Assembly: GCA_021292105.1 (NCBI GenBank)
Contig: CM037875.1
Span: 60,818,408-60,882,407 of the forward strand
Origin: Anadara kagoshimensis
Taxonomy: Eukaryota; Mollusca; Bivalvia; Arcoida; Arcidae
DNA: 64,000 nucleotides
Direction of reading: 5' to 3'
Shown: positions 22,502-35,554 of the stretch, in pieces
How positions within the stretch are numbered: the stretch's first letter is position 1
Layout: each line of letters opens with the position of its first letter
The notes under the pieces: model-generated
Told to the model about the DNA's origin: nothing
Databases searched by the model: none
The model's input: only the letters and a program-made list of their open reading frames with translations
Made by a program: the position numbers and the translations under genes

Positions 22502-22729
22502 TAGATGATTATTTGATTTTTAATCATGCCATTCAAATCTTTGAGATATTAGCGTTATTCCTTTCTCTCCAACCGAGTAAACAGACAGTAACCTTTCATT
22601 TATAAGTTGCAGCCATTTACACAAACTTGATACAGGAATTTTGTCTCTATGGTTAAGGTGACATGTTGACATCGTGTGGCAGGTATCATTAAAACTTCTA
22701 TTTACCAATAACTAGATGATGTATTTGTA

Positions 22730-22942
22730 TAGGCAAACAACATTGACCTGTTCACTTGAACTTTTATTAGGAACATTCACATATAAGGACCCACCTAATA
22801 CATTGTTAGTGTTAGGATTGCAGTAAAGACATAAGAATACAGGGTTCTCCATGATGTACAAGAATTAAACATATGTCCCTAAATGTGAATATATACTGGT
22901 CAGTCATAAATATTTGAATTAAAGGTCAAGCGGACAGGTCTA
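22730..22942. mobile_element. MITE-1 copy
   Basis: The left end TAGGCAAACAACATTGACCT is intact. The right end keeps ATTAAAGGTCAAGCGGACAG but lacks the final GTTTACCTA. Confidence 0.75.
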
Positions 22943-24060
22943 TATATAACTTATTACATTGTCTCATTTTGACATACAGACTATACTAACAGTTTACAAT
23001 CATTATTTTATCGTGTTGGAAAATCAACTGATAAAAATTGAAGTAAACACATAATGGTATATTATATAAATTATAAGTCATTTTATGTCATTACAGCTTA
23101 TTCTTATACATACCTAACATTCTAGTAATATTATTGGTCGATGTTATACAGTATATAAAATATTTTACACTTACTTCCTCAAAATGAATAATAGAAAAAT
23201 GTCATGAATTTAAAAATACATTAACTTAAAATTCAATTAAGCTCTCCATGTTATTTCAAATTAATGTGAGTATCATTTTTATACTTTCACCTAAAGGTGG
23301 GGGTGGGGGTGTTAGGGGAAGGGGTGCGGGTATAGTATTGGTGTGGTTTATCCATCCTTTAACTTTGTATCCACTGCTCTTTTATAGGTATAGAACCGAC
23401 CGACTTTAAACTAAATCAACCTGTTCATTGGAAAATTTAGATGCACATTTGTATTTTTTGTTGCATAATGATACATTTTCTCTAAGTTATTGCCCTTTGA
23501 AATTTAAGTTGAACTATGTGATTGTCTGCTAATGCTCCACATCTTTTGTGATTGGTGTCAAACTATGTGAACCTATTTATGTGAAGGTATAGATTTACAT
23601 GCATGTTAATGATGCAGAATGTTACATTTTGTTCTGAGCTTTTCTCCTGGAACATGCCCTAACTCATCACTCAACCATTTCTACAAAATCTTGACTTAAC
23701 ACAGAATTTGCTATAACCACTTGCCCAACTGTCAGAATTTAAATTTATGATACCTAAATTTGGAGGTTAAACTTTTAATTCAAAAATGTAATTGGACTTA
23801 TTTTTGGAAAATTATGCTTGTCTTTTCATCCTCACCCCCATTGCCCAACCATATGAATTAAGATCACATGAGGTGCTTTTGGTCTGATGACTGCCTAAAG
23901 TCATATTTAATATGCTGTTGGGTATTTACTATTGTTATTTCAGAACATGTTTTTGTGGAAATAATATGTTAGAAGTTTGTTTATCTTTGGACTCTCTGAT
24001 TTTGAAATCTGTCATTCCTGTGTCTGTTAAGGTTTTCTGAATTTCTTACCCTGCTTGACA
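22943..24060. other. Non-coding DNA
   Basis: No gene seen. A short G-rich run (GGTGGGGGTGGGGGTGTTAG) lies near 23297-23316. Confidence 0.4.
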
Positions 24061-24250
24061 ATGAGACTTTAAGCACATCTGAACATCCTAACTTAGTAAC
24101 TTTAATAGTGGGCGATTTTAATATTGATTCATCTTCTGAAGGCTGATCTACATGACTACTACAGTCATGTGTCACTGTCTAACATATAATTCACCCCCAT
24201 CACACAGATCTGGCTCTACAGTTGATAACTGTATGTAAATTTTGACTTGG
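24061..24250 (+). pseudogene. LINE endonuclease fragment
   Basis: The frame around 24079-24145 reads HPNLVTLIVGDFNIDSSSEG. VGDFNID is the hallmark of the AP-endonuclease domain of non-LTR retrotransposons. A stop follows at once and nothing else of the element is recognisable nearby. Confidence 0.5.
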
Positions 24251-24304
24251 CAACATATTTGATCCCACTTGTGTCACTACTTCTTTTTAAGTCTTTGTCA
24301 GATT

Positions 24305-24375
24305 CCAACAGGGTTCAAACCCCAACCTCTCACATACTAAGTGAGTACTTTACAAACTGAGCTACTGTTGTGGTT
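24305..24375 (-). mobile_element. tRNA-derived SINE head
   Basis: The minus strand reads AGTAGCTCAGTTTGTAAAG and then GGTTGGGGTTTGAACCC, A-box-like and B-box-like at tRNA spacing. The body beyond it is degenerate. Confidence 0.55.
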
Positions 24376-25804
24376 ATTACTTCTAAACCTGTAATAATTT
24401 TGCAGCACAAGATGGCGGCTTCGGAATCAAATTCATCATCAGTTTAGTGCTCGGAGTAGAAATACGATCATTTGCTCTTACTGTAGTGATAAAACATAGA
24501 AAGCCATCAATTAAATATTATACCAGTTTTAATTTTACACCACTAGACCACCCTTTCAGAATACAATTCCTCATCAATAGTGCTTGGACCAAAATTGTGA
24601 AACCAAAGTATTTTTCAAGATGTTGAGAAGATACCCAAAAGGACCAAAATGTATTTTAACAAATTTAACGGAAATATTTTGCATGAGGGAGTATACCTTA
24701 GTTTACCAAACAAGATGAAAAATGAAAGGCAATCAGACCTAAAACAACAGTCAATACAATGTTCAGTTTAGTCATTAAAAATGATAATTTGAGATTGATC
24801 TGGCAATAATTTCCTTCTTCATGATACATAAAAATTTGACATTTTTATACCCGGGGGTACAATAGATAAAATCTATGTTATAAAATGAGATATATAAACT
24901 TTTATAACTTTGTTTGGAATTTGATATCGGTTTAATTAGCTCACCTGTCCCCAGGGCATCAGTTTTTTGTACCACAAAAGCACTACTAGGGCATGATTGT
25001 TTTGTACCTCGACAGTGCTAATAGTGCATCATTGTTTTTACCTCGACGGCACTAATAGGGCATCATTGTTTTTACCTGGATGGGGCTACTGGGTTTGTAA
25101 CCTGTGTAACAAGATTGGTAAAATATCTCTGGACCAATCGTATTGACCAATCAGGGTAATTGAATGAATGAATTTCCTAACAGTTGGGCCAATAAGTAGG
25201 CCTTTAGATCAAATGATAATAGAAAAATAGTTAACACATGGGCCGAGGGTGGAGGTGGGACTAGTTAATACATGGGCCGAGGGTGGAGGTGGGACTAGTT
25301 AACACATGGGCCGAGGGTGGAGGTGGGACTCAGTGTTATAATTTTAGCCTGACATGCTTCAAACTTGAATATAATAATAGGGATGGTATCAGTATCATTC
25401 CTTAATATATTTATGTTTACAACTTTTAGCTACAATGGGTTATCTCAATGTGATATGACCCAACTAGGGTTACACGTCAGGGTTATAGATCAGACAACTA
25501 CCATTTCCCTCCCTGTTTACTTCTCTTGTGTCAAACTTGCTCAGAATGATTTTCTTGACAAAAGCTAGGTGAAGGTCCTAAATGGATTATGTTGGGTCAA
25601 AAAGTAAATCATCAGAACACCACTTGTCATCACTTTGCAGGCCATATTTTTGCCAGTTTTCTTCAAATTTACCAAGAATTGTCTTGTTCAATGTACATGG
25701 TACTGGTACTGTAATAGATTTGTAATTACATGTATTTCAAATTCTGTAATCTGGTTTCAACTTAGGTGTGGCAAAAAAGGTAAAGATCATTGTTGAGCAG
25801 ACTG
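24376..25804. other. Non-coding DNA with small tandem repeats
   Basis: About 24990-25080 holds diverged repeats of CTAATAGTGCATCATTG. About 25231-25335 holds three units of 34 bp containing ACATGGGCCGAGGGTGGAG. No supported gene. Confidence 0.5.
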
Positions 25805-26254
25805 CTGTTGGCACCGCTCTGTCTGTGACAGTAAAATATGCTTTATTTCCATAGAAAATCTTTTAAACTTGAATAAAGAGTGATGTATTTCACTTGCACT
25901 AGTCGTAACAGGAAATCTGTATGCGCATCCGCGATTAGCCTAGAATATATCTGCACAGGGTAAAATGTTGGTTCTAATGGGATTTAACATGTTGGAAAAC
26001 CAGGTTAATGGTGGATTCTGTTGTGCATATGACGTAAAATGTCATCAAGGACATCACTTCTGGTGTAAACGTCACCATTTTCACAATGTAAAATTTCCAT
26101 AGCTCCAGTTTCCTTTCTACAGAAATACTTTATGACAATTGCGAATGCACATACAGATTTTCAGTTGTGACTAGGTACAAATAAGTAGTAAATATCAATC
26201 TTTATTCAAATTTATTTGATTTTTTCACTGTCACAAACAGAGTGGTTCCAACAG
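25805..26254. mobile_element. MITE-2 copy
   Basis: Matches 38810-39287 over its length. Arms include GTAACAGGAAATCTGTATGC on the left and GCACATACAGATTTTCAGTT on the right. The outer ends CTGTTGGCACC and TTCCAACAG are more diverged, and TA is present only on the right. Confidence 0.7.
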
Positions 26255-26671
26255 TACACTATTATTGGTTGATGTTTTCCAGATAATAAATTTTTAAATT
26301 TTGAATCAATTTTTATTATAATGTCAGTACCTCAATGAATTTTAATCCATAACAAAATTGATTTAATTTATGCCACTGCTGCAATCTGGTCATTGGTGAC
26401 TACTTAACTTGTATAATACTTACTCTGTTACCATGACAACATGCCAGGTTGTTAAATCTTAATTATAATACCTTTCTGTGATAAAACTTAAAAAGTAAAT
26501 AATTTGGGCAAAAACTACAGGAACTATAGCTTTGATAAAATTCAAACTTCATTACATAAGGTTGGATTTGTTAAATAGTCCATCTTAATAGATTTAGACA
26601 ATAGGCTCAGCTGTCAAACTGGACAAACTTGATCACTCTGTATACAAATGACTACTAACCAGGCTTGTCTC

Positions 26672-26925
26672 CCCACTAAACCACTATGGTAGGTCAGTTG
26701 GTTGAGTGCTGGCTTTGTAAGTGGGAGGTCGTGGGGTTGAACCCTGTTCAGGTCTGAAAAAGAGTTGGAAATATGTAGAACCTTTCCAGCATATGCATTG
26801 CCCTCAGCACACTGCAAAGGTGAAAAATTTTGCCATTTAGCCTATAGGTGGTGACATTTTAATATTAGTGAAATATTCTTGACTGGGATGTAAAACCCTA
26901 CTCAATCAATCAGTCAATCTCACTA
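26672..26925 (+). mobile_element. tRNA-derived SINE with AATC-type tail
   Basis: The A-box-like GGTAGGTCAGTTGGTTGAG and GTGGGGTTGAACCCTG (B-box) lie at 26688-26747. A non-tRNA body follows, and the tail CAATCAATCAGTCAATC marks the 3' end. Confidence 0.7.
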
Positions 26926-27238
26926 CTGAATGCCTTATACATAGGATAGGTTATACAAATCAGTTCATTAATGGAGAAACTATAAAAATGCAATAACTGG
27001 TCTGAAAGTTCATCTGGTAGCTAACACAGGCCTATTGTTAGGGGGATTCAGCGGTCCAATTTCATCAAAATTGGAATATAGAAGTGAAAAACTTAGAGTG
27101 ATACCTAAATTTTATGAATACCTTGAAAACTAAAAAAAAATAACAGTGAAACTGACAAAATTTTACTATCATTATCGTACTAAAAATGGAATGTCTCAAC
27201 AGGTGTAATAAGCTCTGAATGATCTTCAAAATGACACC
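26926..27238. other. Non-coding DNA, partly MITE-4 flank
   Basis: The last bases, AAATGACACC, continue on the other side of the TTAA element, as judged from the related sequence near 49830. The rest is unassigned. Confidence 0.4.
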
Positions 27239-27242
27239 TTAA

Positions 27243-28885
27243 AGGGGACCGGTCACCAAATTTATCAATTTTGTATTTTGCATTCCAATGGGTAGAATGA
27301 TCAATATTGATGTGTCTGGCAGTTTCCCACACCTTACAGTTAACTGTAATACACTAAAACCTTACCTAAATGAACTGCTAATACTCGGTAGTTTCTGACA
27401 CTGCTCTTAACTTTACGGCGATCTAATTGATGACGTACATGGTGTTAAGCTGCTGAGGAAAGACACATTACTTATATATGTATCTATATGTTAAATGGGG
27501 GTTTGTGTGGCATTTGGAAGGGTTTTAAAGTTTGATTTCAAGTCAAAATGATATATTTTGTGAAGTTTGGATATAATAATACCACAATAAATGATAAAAA
27601 TTTTTTTTCACAAATTTCAAAACAAATTAAAGCCAGATTTAGACAAGACCTGCATGTAGTTTTGAATGTATTCAGATTCAATATTACGAGACAAGTCGGG
27701 GAAATAAGAGTGATATAATCATTTGAGACTATTCCAATTATTATGAATGAATTTTGTCAAAAAAAAAAAAAATTAATTTAATTCCGCAATTCAATCATTT
27801 TACCAGTTCATACGTTCAAACAGAGACTTGTATGCATCTTGTTCAAATCAACCAATCTTATTTAACTTTAATTTATTCGATTTTCAGAATCTATCAAAAA
27901 TGACAGATAACATACATTTACTGGGTATATCATAAAGATGTACACACGTGTCAATTAATGTTGCATATTGGAACTCTGTTGATTACAGGTAGATGTCTAT
28001 TTCTAAACAGGATGTTTCCCAATGTAGCATATTGATAATCTTTTAATTACTGGTATGTGACGGGGTGTAAATCACTCTTTAAAAAATATTAATTTATTGT
28101 GAATAAATGAAAGTTTCACTCGTGTTTTGGTTTAGACGTTATTTATTAAGCATAATTCCACTGGTATCACATTTCGATCCGAGTTATAATTACCGGTAGG
28201 CGTATTGTTATTTTTATTAGTATTATTGTTCGTATGATGACAATTCTTAAAATAGTTTTTTTATTAATTTTATCATGGAAACACTGAAATAAATTTAAAC
28301 AGAATCAAACATAAAGATTTTTTTTTAAAAAATTACGCATTGACATAAACTTCAATTTTCATTATTATTATTATTATTATTATTATAAATCGGAAATTGT
28401 GTATAAACGTTTATCCTGGAATGAAATATTTGATATGAGAGACAATGAGAAGTTATTTTTTAACACATATTTTGATATTTCGTTGTACCAAAAAACTACA
28501 GGTCTCGGACAATTTGAGGTCATAATATAGCTGTTTTTAGAAAGAAGATGAAAAAACCTACAAACTCCGGTATAAAGAACTTGAAAATTGCTTGTTATAC
28601 AAAAATTAAAGTGCATATTCTTTCCTGTTAGAATCTCTCTCTCTCTCTCTCTGCCCGTTTATTATTAGTTCTCCGAAATAAATAATAAAAAAAAAAGATA
28701 ATAAGTAAATAAGTAAATAAAAAAAAAACCAAAAAGAGATATTAAAATAAATTAAATGATATTAAATATTAATGAAAACAGGGTTTTACATGTCTCTGAT
28801 GAAAATTAATATAAATAATATTTTAAATAAAAAACGAAAATTTATGTTGTTCTTTTTATTATTTTATTGTGGTAACTAGATAAAA

Positions 28886-28920
<35 letters not shown>

Positions 28921-30827
28921 ATTTCAAAAGAAATGATGAAAATAAATAAATAAAGGTAAAATTATGTTTTGTAAAAGTAATAGTAAAAGTTTATCATACT
29001 TCACAGTTCTTTCTTTATTTATTTATTTATTATTATGTTTTTTTTTTATATTTTGTTGGTTTTTTTTTTTTTTTTGCTGAAGGACATTGATATAACCAAT
29101 GCTAAAAATAAACAAATATATGTAAAAAAATGAGAAGTTACTATTAATCTTGGTAATAAATACAGTTCACTATACAAGCTTCAGTTCCTAAATAGCTGGG
29201 ATAACACCTTCTGCGTCACTTCCGGTTTTATGCCCTTTTACTACCAAAGGGAGATAACACTGTTTTTCAACAGTTTTAGGACCTTATTTTACGCTGTAAT
29301 TAATGACAGAAATGATTAACAAGAGGCCCATGGGCCTTAACGCTCACCTGTGACCTTTGAACCCATGAGCTTCATTCAAATATCAAAATGATAATTCGGC
29401 CAATATTCTAATATACATCCCTATACAAAAAGTTTATAGTTTTTGAGATAAATAATCATCTCAGTACTTGTTTGTATCTGTGATCTTGACATTTGAACCC
29501 ATGCTCTTCATTCATCTATCAAAATGACCACTGTGCCCGTACTAACAATATTCTAATATACATGCCTATACAAAAAGTTAATAGTTTTTAAGATAATTAA
29601 CCATTTAGGTATTCATTCGCATCTGTGACCTTGACCTTTAAACCCATGAGCTTCATTCATATATCAAAATGATCATTAGGATAATACCTAAATAGTCTAA
29701 TATACATGCCTATACAAAAAGTTCATAGTTTTTGAGATAAATAATCATTTCAGATCTTGTTCACATCTGTGACCTTGACCTTTGAACCCATAACCTTCAT
29801 TCATATATCAAAATGGTTGTTAGGCTAATACCTACAATATTCTAATATACATGCATATCCAAAAAGTTAACAGTTTTCAAGATAAATAACCATTCAGGTA
29901 TTCATTCACATCTGTGACCTTGACCTTTGAACCTATGACCTTCATTCATATATCAAAATGATCGTTAGGATAATACCTAAAATATTCTAATATACATGCA
30001 TATCCAAAAAGTTAACAGTTTTCAAGATAAATAACCATTCAGGTATTCATTCACATCTGTGACCTTGACCTTTGAACCTATGACCTTCATTCATATATCA
30101 AAATGATCGTTAGGATAATACCTAAAATATTCTAATATACATGCATATCCAAAAAGTTAACAGTTTTCAAGATAAATAACCATTCAGGTATTCATTCACA
30201 TCTGTGACCTTGACCTTTGAACCTATGACCTTCATTCATATATCAAAATGATCGTTAGGATAATACCTAAAATATTCTAATATACATGCCTATACAAAAA
30301 GTTAATAGTTTTCAAGATATATTGACAAATACATAATTTTTAGCAATTTCCCCACTCAGCACCTTACCATTTCCCCATTTTGAGCCCCATGGCTACCATT
30401 TGTGCAAATCTGAAACTAGATGACCTAAGGATGTTATATATGAAATAAATAAGGTATATGTCTTGTAGATTCAGAGGAGAAGATTTTTAAAGTTTTTCAC
30501 TATTTCCCCCCTTATGGGGCCCCAAGGGGACATAACTCCTTCATTTGTGCAAATCTGAGAGGGCTTCACCCAGGCATGATGGTTACCAAGTTTCATTAAA
30601 TTTGGCCCAGTGGTTTTGGAGGAGAAGATTAAAATGTAAAAAGTTTATGCACGACGGACGACGGACGACGGACGACGCACGACGGACGAAGATGGATAGC
30701 AATAGCTCATCTGAGCTTTCAGCTCAGGTGAGCTAAAAAATGTTATTTGTGGCTAAATCGACTCATTATTATGTAATCTTTTGGAAAATAGCACTAAAAA
30801 ATATCGGTTTTTGGTGACCGGTGACCT
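27243..30827. mobile_element. TTAA-flanked piggyBac-like non-autonomous element
   Basis: TTAA at 27239-27242 and 30828-30831 brackets the inverted ends AGGGGACCGGTCACCAAA and TTTTTGGTGACCGGTGACCT. The TTAA target and its duplication fit piggyBac-type transposition. Without the nested insertion at 29320-30734 it is about 2.2 kb. It contains AT-rich sequence, (ATT)n near 28363, (CT)n near 28635 and (AAAT)n near 28885-28920, and no transposase. Confidence 0.7.
29320..30734 (-). mobile_element. AGCTCA-CTCTTG element A (reverse orientation)
   Basis: Read on the minus strand it begins AGCTCACCTGAGCT with a hairpin and ends AGGCCCATGGGCCTCTTG (29320-29337 complemented). The core is an array of about 145-bp monomers, each with the complement of TTCAAAGGTCAAGGTCAC. 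At about 30650-30690 is a GACGGAC repeat tract. It is nested in the TTAA-flanked element. Confidence 0.8.
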
Positions 30828-30831
30828 TTAA

Positions 30832-30930
30832 AATCATGAATATCTTGAAAACTAACAAAATTATTCAGACCAACTTGGACAGATTTAAGTTAAGGAAATA
30901 CTTAGTTAAGAATAATTGTGAAACTGGGAC
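30832..30930. mobile_element. MITE-4 right portion
   Basis: TTTAAGTTAAGGAAATACTT and AATTGTGAAACTGGG match the right end of the MITE-4 copy at 60760-60817. The TTAA element lies inside this copy. Confidence 0.5.
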
Positions 30931-31530
30931 CTAGAGCCTGTTGCACAAACAAGGAGGTGTGGCATGGAGTTTTTTCTTTTTCAATACAAGAAGAAATATA
31001 CCATTTAAGTTCCATATAGATTTTCCAATTGTAATTTAAAAGTAAAATTTAATAATACATATGTAACATTACCGCGCTACATTCACCCATACTGTTTACT
31101 ATATAAGACACAAAAACAGATATTGCAGTGACACAGTCATGGACAGGTGGGCACAGGTAAACACAATCGAGGCCAACTAAATGCATGTTTTTTCCACTAT
31201 ACCCTGATTCACAGTGTATACATCAAATTTGTATAGGCAAAGTAAATATATATCTGCTATATATAAGTATCTGTCAGTCTCCTGACTACTGTCAGTCTAG
31301 TTGGTACTGGACTTATATACTAACAGGTGCTCTGTTGATAATCTGGATACACAGGTAATTTATATAAATATTTTTATTTATTTCAATGTCCATTTAAACA
31401 CATGCATCAGTGCATGTTTAGTTTATATGTACCATATTTACAGACTGTTTTTATATGAATAAAATTTTAAGAGTTCATATGAACTTACAATACCGGTATT
31501 GTGCGGTTTTCTTTAGTTGGTCTATAATCC
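30931..31530. other. Non-coding DNA
   Basis: No feature seen before the CT-rich array begins. Confidence 0.4.
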
Positions 31531-31532
31531 CC

Positions 31533-31565
<33 letters not shown>

Positions 31566-32954
31566 CACACATTTAATTTATTTTCTCTACTCACACTGTA
31601 ACCATCCCTCAACTTAATACTCTCTCTCTCTATCTCTACACACATTTAATTTATTTTCTCTACTCACACTGTAACCATCCCTCAACTTAATACTCTCTCT
31701 CACTTTCTCTCTATCTCTACACACATTTAATTTATTTTCTCTTCTCACACTGTAACCATCCCTCAACTTACCGGTAATACTCTCTCTCACTTTCTCTCTC
31801 TTTCCACACATTTAATGTATTTTCTCTACTCACGCTGTAACCATCCCTCAACTTAATGCTCTCTCTCTATCTCTCCACACATTTAATTTATTTTCTCTAC
31901 TCACACTGTAACCATCCCTCACCTTAATACTCTCTCTCACTTTCTTTCTCTCTATCTCTCCACACATTTAATTTATTTTCTCTACTCACACTGTAACCAT
32001 CCCTCACCTTAATACTCTCTCTCACTTTCTTTCTCTCTATCTCTCCACACATTTAATGTATTTTCTCTACTCACAATGTAACCATCCCTCAACTTAATAC
32101 TCTCTCTCTCTCCACACATTTAATTTATTTTCTCTACTCACACTGTAACCATCCCTCAACTTACCGGTAATACTCTCTCTCACTTTCTTTCTCTCTCTTT
32201 CCACACATTTAATTTATTTTCTCTACTCACACTGTAACCACCCCTCAACTTAATACTCTCTCTCACTTTCTTTCTCTTTCCACACATTTAATTTATTTTC
32301 TCTACTCACACTGTAACCATCCCTCAACTTAATACTCTCTCTCACTTTCTTTCTCTCTCTCTCCACACATTTAATTTATTTTCTCTACTCACGCTGTAAC
32401 CACCCCTCAACTTAATACTCTCTCTCACTTTCTTCTCTCTATCTCTCCACACATTTAATTTATTTTCTCTACTCACACTGTAACCATCCCTCAACTTAAT
32501 ACTCTCTCTCACTTTCTTTCTCTCTCTCTCCACACATTTAATTTATTTTCTCTACTCACACTGTAACCATCCCTCAACTTAATACTCTCTCTCTCTATCT
32601 CTCCACACATTTAATGTATTTTCTCTTCTCACGCTGTAACCACCCCTCAACTTAATACTCTCTCTCACTTTCTCTCTCTCTCCACACATTTAATGTATTT
32701 TCTCTTCTCACACTGTAACCATCCCTCAACTTACCGGTAATACTCTCTCTCACTTTCTCTCTCTTTCCACACATTTAATGTATTTTCTCTACTCATGCTG
32801 TAACCACCCCTCAACTTAACTCTCTCTCTCTCTCTCTCTCCACACATTTAATGTATTTTCTCTACTCACACTGTAACCACCCATCAACTTAATCCTCTCT
32901 CACTTTCTTTCTCTCTCCACGCATTTAATTTATTTTCTCTTCTCACACTGTAAC
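31531..32954. repeat. CT-rich minisatellite, left part
   Basis: The unit is a variable (CT)n stretch followed by CCACACATTTAATTTATTTT, CTCTACTCACACTGTAACC and CCTCAACTTAATA. Units are roughly 65-90 bp because the CT stretch varies. The array is interrupted at 32955 and resumes at 38402. Confidence 0.9.
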
Positions 32955-33003
32955 TACAGTGCTTACGGCAGTAGCGGATCTCAGTCAGTAGCGGATCATT
33001 TTT

Positions 33004-35554
33004 AGCTCACCTGACCATAGGTCATGTGAGCTTATGGCATAGCGCAGCGTGTGTATGTGCGTGCGTGCGTGAATGCGTGCGTGCGTGCGTGCGTGCGTCG
33101 TTAACACACATTTTCGACTTCTCCTCTGAAACTACTGGACAGATTTCAATGAAACTTGGTAAGAAGTATATATGGGCCGGTGCAATTCAGATTTGTTCGT
33201 GGCGTTGCCATGGCTACCATAACTAGGTCAAGGTGACCTAGGGGTGCAAAAATCTTAAAAAATCTTCTTCTCCGAAAGTATTGATTGGAGAAAAAATCTG
33301 ATGTGATATTTGGCTTCTCTAGGGTCTTAAGCCTAAAGTTTGTTCATGTTTTGAAATTCGGACAAAAAATAGGTTACACGTTTTTGCGTTTAATTTTGAA
33401 AAAATCGTAATTAAATAGCTTCAAATTGTTAAAACTTGACTATTTGACCAGATAATGACATGGGGATTTCAGTTTTGACATATTCTTGTAATTACCTTCA
33501 AAATGGTGTCAAGGTCAATTATGAAGGTCATGACCTAATTTTTTACCTTTCTAATATTATTTATTATCTGGAAAACTATAAACTTTTTATATAGGCATGT
33601 AAATTAAAATATTGTTGGTATTGAGGTAACGATCATTTTGATGTATAGATAAAGATCATTGGTTGAAAGGTCAAGGTCACAGTAGCAAAACGATACCAAA
33701 ATGTTTCTTTATCTTGAAAACTATAAACTTTTTATATAGGCATGTATATTAGAATGTTGTAGGTATTGATACAAGGATCATTTTGATGTATAGAAAAAGG
33801 TCATGGGTCCAAAGGTCAAGGTCACAGTAGCAAAACAATGCCAAAATGGTTAATTATCTCGAAAACTGTAAACTTTTTGTATAGGCATGTATATTGGAAT
33901 GTTGTTGGTTTTGATGTAACGATCATTTTGATATATAGATTAAGGTCATTGGTTTAAAGGTCAAGGTCACAGATGTGAAAGAATACTGAAATGGTTCATT
34001 ATCTTGAAAACTATGAACTTTTTGTATAAGCATGTATATTAGAATGTTGTAGGTTTTGATACAACGATCATTTTTGATGTATAAAAAAAGGTCATGGGTC
34101 CAAAGGTCAAGGTCACAGTAGCAAATCAACACCAAAATGGTTAATTATCTTGAAAACTATAAACTTTTTGTATAGGCATGTACATTGGAATATTGTTGGT
34201 ATTGATGTAATGATCATTTTGATATATAGATTAAGGTCATTGGTTCAAAGGTCAAGGTCACAGATGCGAAAGAATACTGAAATGGTTCATTATCTTGAAA
34301 ACTATTAACTTTTTGTATAGGCATGTATATTAGAATATTGTAGGTATTGATACAACGATCATTTTGATGTATAGAAAAAGGTCATGGGTCCAAAGGTCAA
34401 GGTCACAGTAGCAAATCAATACCAAAATGGTTAATTATCTTGAAAACTATAAACTTTTTGTATAGGCATGTATATTGGAATATTGTTGGTATTGAAGTAA
34501 CAATCATTTTGTTATATAGATTAAGGTCATTGGTTCAAAGGTCAAGGTCACAGATGCGAAAGAATACAGAAATGGTTTATTATCTTGAAAACTATTAACT
34601 TTTTGTATAGGCATGTATATTAGAATGTTGTAGGTATTGATACAACGATCATTTTTGATGCATAGAAAAAGGTCATTGGTCCAAAGGTCAAGGTCACAGT
34701 AGCAAATCAACACCAAAATGGTTAATTATCTTGAAAACTATAAACTTTTTGTATAGGCATGTACATTGGAATATTGTTGGTATTGATGTAATGATCATTT
34801 TGATATATAGATTAAGGTCATTGGTTCAAAGGTCAAGGTCACAGATGCGAAAGAATACTGAAATGGTTCATTATCTTGAAAACTATTAACTTTTTGTATA
34901 GGCATGTATATTAGAATATTGTAGGCATTGATACAACGATCATTTTGATGTATAGAAAAAGGTCAAGGGTCCAAAGGTCAAGGTCACAGTAGCAAATCAA
35001 TACCAAAATGGTTAATTATCTTGAAAACTATAAACTTTTTGTATAGGCATGTATATTGGAATATTGTTGGTATTGAAGTAACAATCATTTTGTTATATAG
35101 ATTAAGGTCATTGGTTCAAAGGTCAAGGTCACAGATGTGAAAGAATACAGAAATGGTTCATTATCTTGAAAACTATTAACTTTTTGTATAGGCATGTATA
35201 TTAGAATGTTGTAGGTATTGATACAATGATCATTTTGATGTACAGAAAAAGGTCATGGGTCCAAAGGTCACGGTCACGGTTGCAAAACAATAGCAAAAAG
35301 GTTCATTATCTCGAAAACTATGAACTTTTTGTATAGGTATGTATATTAGAATATTGTTGGTATTGATGCAATGATCATTTTAATATATAGATTTTGGTCA
35401 TTGGTTCGACGGTAAAGGTCACAGATGCGAGTAGCAAGTTTCATAAATACCTAAATATCCACATCAGAGTTATTTCTCCGTAAATGTAGTATTTATTGTG
35501 TTTTTGTGCTGTTAACGGCCCAGGTGAGCGGTACAGGCCCTATTGGGCCTCTTG
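33004..35554 (+). mobile_element. AGCTCA-CTCTTG element B
   Basis: The 5' hairpin is AGCTCACCTGACC with GGTCATGTGAGCT. A GTGCGTGC repeat follows, then a conserved block with CTAGGTCAAGGTGACCTAG at 33223-33241. The core is an array of 145-bp monomers from about 33580 to 35420. The 3' end is CAGGTGAGCG, then the hairpin AGGCCCTATTGGGCCT and CTTG. In the middle of the core, monomers alternate between two subtypes, giving a dimeric repeat of about 290 bp. Confidence 0.85.
33225..33239. promoter_or_regulatory. Perfect ERE-like palindrome in element B
   Basis: AGGTCA-AGG-TGACCT is an inverted repeat of the nuclear-receptor half-site with a 3-base spacer, the canonical estrogen response element layout. 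Element C has the same site at 36831-36845. Function is not implied by the match. Confidence 0.5.
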
